From: Aquabacterium olei
GTDB taxonomy: Bacteria; Pseudomonadota; Gammaproteobacteria; Burkholderiales; Burkholderiaceae_C
Direction of reading: 5' to 3'
NCBI RefSeq assembly: GCF_003100395.1
Contig: NZ_CP029211.1
Span: 186,001 to 250,000, forward strand
DNA length: 64,000 bases
Made by a program: the position numbers and the translations under genes
The notes under the pieces: model-generated
What the model was told of the DNA's origin: nothing
The model's database searches: none
What the model saw: the letters and a program-made list of their open reading frames with translations, nothing else
Part shown: positions 59,150 through 64,000 of the stretch, piece after piece
Layout: each line of letters begins with the position of its first letter
Numbering within the stretch: position 1 is the stretch's first letter

Positions 59150-60264
59150 GCGCCACGACGGAGCCGTGCCCGGCAGACTGGCGACCGGCCACATCCACCC
59201 GCCCGCATCGTGACCCGCGCTGGGTGTGGGCCATCGGGCTACCCCTGCTCGTGATCGCCCTCGCCTTCGCCGCCACCCAGGGAGCCTACGCCCTCACCAC
59301 CGGGGACCTCGGACGGCTCTGGTTGTTGTGGCAGCAGCCAGCTGGCTCACCTCATGAGCCTTCGCTGGCCGGAGCGCAGGTGTTCTGGCACATTCGCGCA
59401 CCGCGTCTGGCGATGGCCGTGCTGGCCGGCGCCGCCCTCGGCCTCGGCGGTGCACTGGTTCAAGGGCTGTTCCGCAATCCGCTGGCCGACCCCGGCCTCA
59501 TCGGCGTGAGCGCGGGCGGCGCGCTCGGCGCGGCCACCTGCATCGTCGTGTTGCCGCTCACAGGGTGGGTGCTGCCGGAATTCAGCCAGCGAGGGATCGG
59601 GGCATGGGCCACGATGATGGCCGCGTTTGCCGGTGCGCTCCTCGTCACCGCCCTCGCCTGGCGCCTGGCACGCCGGCAAGGCCGCATCCCGGTGGCCCAG
59701 CTGCTGTTGGTCGGTGTGGCCATCAACGCCCTGGCCGGCGCCGGGCTGGGCCTGCTCACCTACCTGGCCAACGACACCCAGCTGCGCGCCCTCACCTTCT
59801 GGCTGATGGGCAGCCTCGCACCCAGCCAGTGGCCTGCTGTGATGGCCGTGTGCCCTTGGGTGGTTGCAGCGGTGCTGCTCTGCCCTGCCCTGACCCGGCC
59901 GCTCGACGCCCTGGCCCTCGGTGAGGCCCAGGCGCACCTCATGGGCGTGCGCATCGGCCGCGTTCAGCGTGCCTCGGTCGCACTGACTGCACTCGCCGTA
60001 GGCAGCGTCACGGCGGTGATCGGCATGGTCGGCTTCATCGGACTGGTGGCCCCTCACATCGTGCGGCAGCTCTTCGGGCCGCGCCATCGGGTGGTCCTCC
60101 CCGGGTCGGCCCTGTTCGGGGCCAGCCTGGTGGTCCTGGCCGACACGGCGGCCCGCACGCTGTTCGCACCGGCCGAGCTGCCCCTGGGGGTGCTGACGGG
60201 CCTCATGGGTGCGCCGGCCTTTTTGTGGATCCTGCAAAGGCGCCCCGCAGCGTCGACAACTTGA
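59146..60264 (+). CDS. hmuU: Haem ABC transporter permease HmuU
   Basis: I take the ATG at 59146, overlapping the hmuT stop as ATGA. The 372-residue FecCD-type permease has about nine membrane helices and the motifs RAPRLAMAVLAGAALGLGGAL and FRNPLADPGLIGVSAGGALG. GMVGFIGLVAPHIVRQLFG is the coupling-loop region. hmuV follows after 14 bases. Confidence 0.94.
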   Translation: MSATTEPCPADWRPATSTRPHRDPRWVWAIGLPLLVIALAFAATQGAYALTTGDLGRLWLLWQQPAGSPHEPSLAGAQVFWHIRAPRLAMAVLAGAALGLGGALVQGLFRNPLADPGLIGVSAGGALGAATCIVVLPLTGWVLPEFSQRGIGAWATMMAAFAGALLVTALAWRLARRQGRIPVAQLLLVGVAINALAGAGLGLLTYLANDTQLRALTFWLMGSLAPSQWPAVMAVCPWVVAAVLLCPALTRPLDALALGEAQAHLMGVRIGRVQRASVALTALAVGSVTAVIGMVGFIGLVAPHIVRQLFGPRHRVVLPGSALFGASLVVLADTAARTLFAPAELPLGVLTGLMGAPAFLWILQRRPAASTT

Positions 60265-60278
60265 AAGGCGCATGACGC

Positions 60279-61070
60279 ATGGAACTGCACGCAAAGCACC
60301 TTCGGGTCGAGCATGGCGGCCGCTGCGTGCTCGACGTTCCCGAGCTCCGACTCCAGGCCGGACAGGTACATGCCCTGCTGGGTCCCAATGGCGCTGGCAA
60401 GTCCACCTTGTTGAACGCCATGGCGGGCCTGGATCCCGCGCTGAGCCACACCATCACACTGGGCGGCAGGCCCCTGTCCGGCTGGCCGCCACGGGAGCTG
60501 GCCCGTCAACGTGCGTTGTTCTCCCAGGAGCACACGGTGCCGTTCGATTTCAGCGTGCACGACATCGTCGAGATGGGCCGATATCCCCATGTCGACTGTC
60601 CTCATCCCCGAGAGGCTCATCTGATGAGCGAGTCTTTGGCCCGCACGGAGACCAGGCATCTCGCAGGTCGCCTGCTTGCCACACTGTCAGGGGGAGAAAA
60701 GGCCCGTGTTCACCTCGCTCGCGTGCTGGCACAGATCACCGCGCTGCCCGATGACCCGCAACCCCGCTGGCTCTTTCTCGACGAGCCCACCGCAGCGCTG
60801 GATCTGGCCCACCAGCAGGGCGTGATGCGCCTGCTGCGCGCGCTGGCGTCGCAGGGATGCGGTGTCGTGGTCGTGCTGCACGACATGAACCTGGCCAACA
60901 GCCATGCCGACCAGGTCGTGGTGTTGGCCCGAGGGCACATCGTGAGGGCCGGCACCAGCAGCGAGGTCCTGCAGCCCCCGCTGATCCGAGCGGTGTGGGG
61001 CGTCGCATGCGAACGGGTGCAACTGCCCTCCACTGCCCGGGTTCAGCGCGAGTGGCTGACCTTTCCCTGA
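60279..61070 (+). CDS. hmuV: Haem ABC transporter ATPase HmuV
   Basis: The 263-residue ATPase shows Walker A GPNGAGKST, Q-loop FSQEHTVPF, signature LSGGEKARVHLARVLAQ, Walker B WLFLDEPTAALD and the H-loop VLHDMN. It ends the hmuSTUV genes. The next gene, rep, is convergent, only a few bases away. Confidence 0.95.
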   Translation: MELHAKHLRVEHGGRCVLDVPELRLQAGQVHALLGPNGAGKSTLLNAMAGLDPALSHTITLGGRPLSGWPPRELARQRALFSQEHTVPFDFSVHDIVEMGRYPHVDCPHPREAHLMSESLARTETRHLAGRLLATLSGGEKARVHLARVLAQITALPDDPQPRWLFLDEPTAALDLAHQQGVMRLLRALASQGCGVVVVLHDMNLANSHADQVVVLARGHIVRAGTSSEVLQPPLIRAVWGVACERVQLPSTARVQREWLTFP

Positions 61071-61074
61071 GTCG

Positions 61075-62409
61075 TCATGGCTCGATCGCGGGTTCCGGCT
61101 GCTGTGCCAGGTAAAGCTTCACCATCTCGGCCTTGAGCAAGGGGGACGTCCAGTCCCCTTCCCTCACGCGCTTGGCAATGGAGGGCGTCAGCAGCCCCTT
61201 CTCCCTCAACTGGGCCGACAGCACCTGCAGCAGGCCGGCCCGCACCGGCGCGGGCAGATGCGCAATCTCGGCCACGGCGCGGTCGAAGCGCTCGCGCCGG
61301 GCGGCTTCGGTGGCGTCCACCACCACCGCCGGCGCCGGCACAGCCATCTCCCTGGGCGCCCGCTCGGCGGGGGCGGGTTCCGTCACACGGGGGGAGGCCT
61401 CGGCGGCCCGCGGGTCCAGCAGGCTCATCAGGTACATCAAGGGGTTGCGCACGGGCGAGAGGTCGGTGCGCTGCACCCGCGCCCGGGTGTCCAGCAAGGC
61501 TCGCACGAGGCGGTCCTCGCTGTACTGCGCCACCAACGGCGCGAGCTGGGCATCTTGCAGACCCAGCCCCTCGGCCGCCTGACGAACACGCGTGGGTTGC
61601 GTGGCCAGCCCGGCGTTCGCCGCGTCCACGGCGGCCCATGCGGCATCGCTGGTCGTGGGGCCGCCCTTGTCCTGACGCTTCTTGCGCACCGCGAACTGCA
61701 CCTCGGTCACCGCCCTGCCCTGCCGGTGTTCGAGCAACTCGACTTCGATGTCCGACTTTTCATTGATCTCGGCAATGGCAGCCAGCACCGATTCGTTCTT
61801 GACCTTGCGCCACTCGCGCTTCTTCGGCGAGGACGACAGTGCCGACACCCACCACGCCGGCGAGGCCCGGTTGGTCACGCCCGAAGGGTTGTTCTTGTAG
61901 CGGCTGCAGATGTCGTACAGCGCAATCGCACCATAGCTTTCCAGTCTGGCCAGAATGGGCAGATCCTGCAGTGTCCAGAGCTTGGGGTCCAGCAAGGCCT
62001 TGATGAGGTCCGGCGGAAACGCCCATTGCACCAGGCGCTCGCCGTGACGCATCTCGAAGGCCGCCTGCGACAACAGTGCCATGTCGCGCCATTCCGGGCC
62101 ATTGGTGGTGCCGGGCGCTTCCCAGGTCATGGCCATCTTGCGCATCTCCCGCAGATAGCCTTGCGCCAGGGTGCGCGACTCGGTGCTGCTGCCGGCCAGC
62201 AACAACGCACGCCGCAACGGCATTTCAAAAAGATGCGTCGCCTCGGGTACGCGCCCGAGCGACCTCATCTGTTGCTGCGCCTCCCACAGCAACACGGTGT
62301 AGAGCTTGCGGGCCACAGCGGTCATCCCCTTGTCCTTGCTGATCATCACCAGCACCTCGTTGGGCTTGCGCAAGGCGGGCAGGGAGGCGGTCAAGGGATC
62401 GTCGCTCAT
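61075..62409 (-). CDS. rep: Replication initiator protein, Rep_3 (RepB/RepA) superfamily
   Basis: The 444-residue protein begins MSDDPLTASLPALRKPNEVL and continues ISKDKGMTAVARKLYTVLLW with the paired winged-helix plan of iteron-binding Rep_3 initiators; YDICSRYKNNPSGVT and WWVSAL are in the expected second helix-turn-helix region. The C-terminal third is Ala/Pro-rich and variable. Six iterons lie directly upstream. Such a protein controls initiation and copy number of plasmids and chromids. Confidence 0.88.
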   Translation of the reverse strand: MSDDPLTASLPALRKPNEVLVMISKDKGMTAVARKLYTVLLWEAQQQMRSLGRVPEATHLFEMPLRRALLLAGSSTESRTLAQGYLREMRKMAMTWEAPGTTNGPEWRDMALLSQAAFEMRHGERLVQWAFPPDLIKALLDPKLWTLQDLPILARLESYGAIALYDICSRYKNNPSGVTNRASPAWWVSALSSSPKKREWRKVKNESVLAAIAEINEKSDIEVELLEHRQGRAVTEVQFAVRKKRQDKGGPTTSDAAWAAVDAANAGLATQPTRVRQAAEGLGLQDAQLAPLVAQYSEDRLVRALLDTRARVQRTDLSPVRNPLMYLMSLLDPRAAEASPRVTEPAPAERAPREMAVPAPAVVVDATEAARRERFDRAVAEIAHLPAPVRAGLLQVLSAQLREKGLLTPSIAKRVREGDWTSPLLKAEMVKLYLAQQPEPAIEP

Positions 62410-62842
62410 GGCATGACAGTGTACTCGATCTGTCCTTCATTGATTGCCTTGTCGGACAGTTCGAGAACCGGCATACCGGCGGGCCACTGTCCAGCTTTCA
62501 ACCGAGGCGGCGACATTTCCGGCGTCCGGTTGATTTCTGGACAGGTCCCGAGGTGAGGAATCCACTGCCCTTCCGAACGCCGCGCCGCACAGCCCGGTTG
62601 AAAGCCGGACAGCCGGGCCGTGGGCTGACGACCGACGCGCTCATCGAGCACGGCTGTGCTCTCCGCAGCCTTGCCGGATGCCCGCCGCCCCGCCGCTGTG
62701 ACTGCACCCTGTGGACAAGCCGGTTGGAATCCGGACACTTCGGGAGTGATCAGGACAGAAGCGGGCACCCCGTGGACACATGCGGTTGAATCCCGGACAC
62801 TGGCGGTTCAGGACTGGACACAGCAGATCTGTAAGTGCCTGT

Positions 62843-62860
62843 CAGGAAAAGGATTTCCTG
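62843..62860. repeat. Short inverted repeat within the origin
   Basis: CAGGAAA and TTTCCTG are perfect 7-bp arms around a 4-base centre, one base before the DnaA-type box. It may bind a host factor or mark the melting region. Confidence 0.5.
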
Positions 62861-62861
62861 G

Positions 62862-62870
62862 CTATCCACA
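62862..62870 (+). promoter_or_regulatory. DnaA box of the iteron origin
   Basis: CTATCCACA differs from the consensus TTATCCACA at one base and sits beside the iterons, where iteron origins normally carry a DnaA box. Confidence 0.6.
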
Positions 62871-62880
62871 GGCTTAGATC

Positions 62881-63127
62881 TACTTGTATCTGTATTGAAG
62901 GAACTTGAATCCGGGAGCACTGACGTCGGTAAGATGGCGAGAATCCCAGTGCTGGCGTCCAGGCTCGCTCCGGCAAGCCTCTTGCCACACCGCGCCGGGG
63001 GCAATGTGGCACAGCGAACGCTGATCCCACGTTTTAAATCAAAGCATCCAAAATTCGTGGAATGGATGGTCTTGACGGTGTGCTTCGTTAGAATGAAGCA
63101 CATACAGTCCACCACCTTTCACACACG
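62881..63127. other. Spacer between the origin core and parA
   Basis: No gene is seen in these 247 bases. The part near 62881-62930 is AT-richer and may be the melting region, and it contains a degenerate iteron-like TTGAATCCGGGAGCAC. The parA-proximal part holds the inverted repeat listed below. Confidence 0.5.
63079..63102 (+). promoter_or_regulatory. Inverted repeat at the parA promoter region, candidate ParA operator
   Basis: TGTGCTTC and GAAGCACA are perfect 8-bp arms separated by 8 bases, 25 bases before the parA ATG. A TTGACG element lies just to the left (63072-63077). ParA proteins with an N-terminal helix-turn-helix often repress their own operon through such sites. Confidence 0.55.
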
Positions 63128-64000
63128 ATGCTCAGAGACGATCGCAAAGCTTCTCTCCAAGACATTGAACGCATGTCTGCGCGGGCAGAAGTGGCCCTTG
63201 AAAAAATCCGCGGCACGCTGTTGAGCCCCGACGCGCGCAAGAGTGCGCCGGTGTTCTCCATCAGTCAACTGGAGCACTTCACCGGCGCCGACCGCAACAA
63301 GATCAATTACGCGGCCCGCAAAGGCGAACTCCCGGAGGGCACGATGCCCGACGGCGGTGGCCGTCGCACCTGGACCACCGAAGAACTCCAGAAGTGGACA
63401 CGGCACTTCCGGGCAGACCGGCTGCGCCCCGAAGGCCTGGCTGGCATCACGATCTCGGTGGCGAACTTCAAAGGCGGTGTCACCAAGACGACGACCGCGG
63501 CCACCCTCGCCCAGGGGCTGAGCCTGCGCGGGCACAAGGTGCTGCTGGTCGACGTGGACCCTCAGGCCTCGCTGACCACGCTCTTCGGCTTGCTGCCGGG
63601 CGTCGAGATCGATGAGGAACACACGCTCTCGCCCCTGTTCAGCGGAGACGCGAGCGACGCGCGCTATGCCGTGCGCAAGACCTATTGGCCGGACCTGGAC
63701 CTGATCCCGGCGATGACCCGGCTGTACGCAGCGGAGTTCAAGCTGCCTGCGCGCCAGAAGGACAACGCCGACTTCGAGTTCTGGAAGGTGTTGGACCTGG
63801 GGCTGGACCCGTTACGTGACGAGTACGACGTCATTGTCATCGACACCCCCCCTTCCCTCTCCTACACGACGATCAACGCCGTGATGGCATCTGACGGCCT
63901 GGTCGTCCCCGTGCCGCCCAGCACGCTGGATTTTGCTTCGTTGAGCCAGTTCTGGAGCCTGTATCTCGACATTGCCCACAGCCTGAGCGAGCTGCGGGGC
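63128..64000 (+). CDS. parA: ParA-family partition ATPase, C-terminus beyond window edge
   Basis: The frame is open for 291 codons to the right edge. An N-terminal helix-turn-helix region (VFSISQLEHFTGADRNKINYAA) precedes the ATPase with deviant Walker A FKGGVTKTTTAAT near 115, DVDPQASLT and VIVIDTPPSLSYTTI. This architecture is that of type Ia plasmid ParA, which positions the replicon and autoregulates. The ATG at 63128 is used; an ATG at 63173 is an alternative. A parB should follow outside the window. Confidence 0.92.
   Translation, partial: MLRDDRKASLQDIERMSARAEVALEKIRGTLLSPDARKSAPVFSISQLEHFTGADRNKINYAARKGELPEGTMPDGGGRRTWTTEELQKWTRHFRADRLRPEGLAGITISVANFKGGVTKTTTAATLAQGLSLRGHKVLLVDVDPQASLTTLFGLLPGVEIDEEHTLSPLFSGDASDARYAVRKTYWPDLDLIPAMTRLYAAEFKLPARQKDNADFEFWKVLDLGLDPLRDEYDVIVIDTPPSLSYTTINAVMASDGLVVPVPPSTLDFASLSQFWSLYLDIAHSLSELRG

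Larger units (their letters stand above)
62485..62880. other. Iteron-type origin of replication
   Basis: Six 18-bp repeats with consensus near CGGTTGAAATCCGGACAC are present: one in reverse orientation (62487-62504, the reverse complement of CGGTTGAAAGCTGGACAG) and five direct (62527-62544, 62595-62612, 62721-62738, 62783-62800, 62804-62821). A DnaA-type box CTATCCACA lies at 62862-62870, and a CAGGAAA/TTTCCTG inverted repeat at 62843-62860. AT-richer sequence follows. With the divergent rep and parA genes this is a typical iteron origin. Confidence 0.88.

Noticed and set aside
1..64000. CRISPR arrays, tRNA, rRNA or intact insertion sequences
   Set aside because: No regular spacer-repeat array, no recognised RNA gene and no transposase were seen anywhere in the window.

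Overview
The window is high-GC, densely coding DNA from a proteobacterium. The gene families and their arrangement point to a betaproteobacterium of the order Burkholderiales, perhaps the Rubrivivax/Leptothrix/Ideonella/Roseateles neighbourhood. This is inferred from protein style (narK1-narK2-narGHJI, NorR-RIC-cNor, UbiUVT, a PEP-CTERM protein, HmuSTUV), not from a marker gene. No rRNA, tRNA, CRISPR array or intact insertion sequence was recognised. The right end carries a Rep_3-type initiator, six 18-bp iterons, a DnaA-type box and a divergent parA. At least that end therefore belongs to a secondary replicon (plasmid, megaplasmid or chromid), and the window may be a respiratory/accessory region of it.

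Layout. 1-0.6 kb: partial selO. 0.8-8.3 kb: cyclic-di-GMP and phosphorelay signalling, with a MHYT hybrid kinase and an HD-GYP response regulator divergent from a MASE3-PAS-GGDEF-EAL protein. 8.3-25.7 kb: nitrate respiration. Leftward moaA-narX-moaD is divergent from rightward narL-narK1-narK2-narGHJI-ppiC-carbonic anhydrase-dnr-like-nnrS. 25.7-28.0 kb: ubiTVU for oxygen-independent ubiquinone synthesis. 28.1-29.8 kb: a HipBA kinase toxin-antitoxin module. 29.9-32.8 kb: arsR-arsI-arsC-arsC-acr3. 32.8-36.3 kb: a LysE exporter and anaerobic class III ribonucleotide reductase (nrdD split in two, plus nrdG). 36.4-39.6 kb: a Gre-like factor, an M16 protease, a NYN-LOTUS protein and a decayed toxin-antitoxin pair. 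39.7-47.6 kb: norR, the RIC-family gene norA, a 36-aa membrane peptide and norCBQD. 47.6-53.5 kb: MFS exporter, DUF4126, GlxA-type regulator, isochorismatase-like hydrolase, ChrA and ModA. 53.7-61.1 kb: a Fur-box-headed haem uptake cluster containing a PEP-CTERM protein, a TonB receptor and hmuSTUV. 61.1-64.0 kb: rep, iteron origin and parA.

How it fits together. Much of the window serves life with nitrate or without oxygen: nitrate import and reduction, molybdenum cofactor genes, nitrate sensing (NarXL), NO sensing (NorR, Dnr-like), NO reduction (cNor), anaerobic quinone and anaerobic dNTP supply. FNR/Dnr-type palindromes lie upstream of narK1 and nrdD, with a weaker one before ubiU. Three NorR sites and a sigma-54 promoter lie upstream of norA. 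No nitrite reductase (nirS/nirK) or N2O reductase gene is present, so the step between nitrite and NO must be encoded elsewhere or be absent.

The points most worth following up are the split nrdD with a free-standing glycyl-radical domain, the diheme NorC preceded by a very small membrane peptide, the PEP-CTERM protein inside the haem locus, the apparently leaderless arsR promoter, and the iteron origin that places a denitrification region on a secondary replicon.
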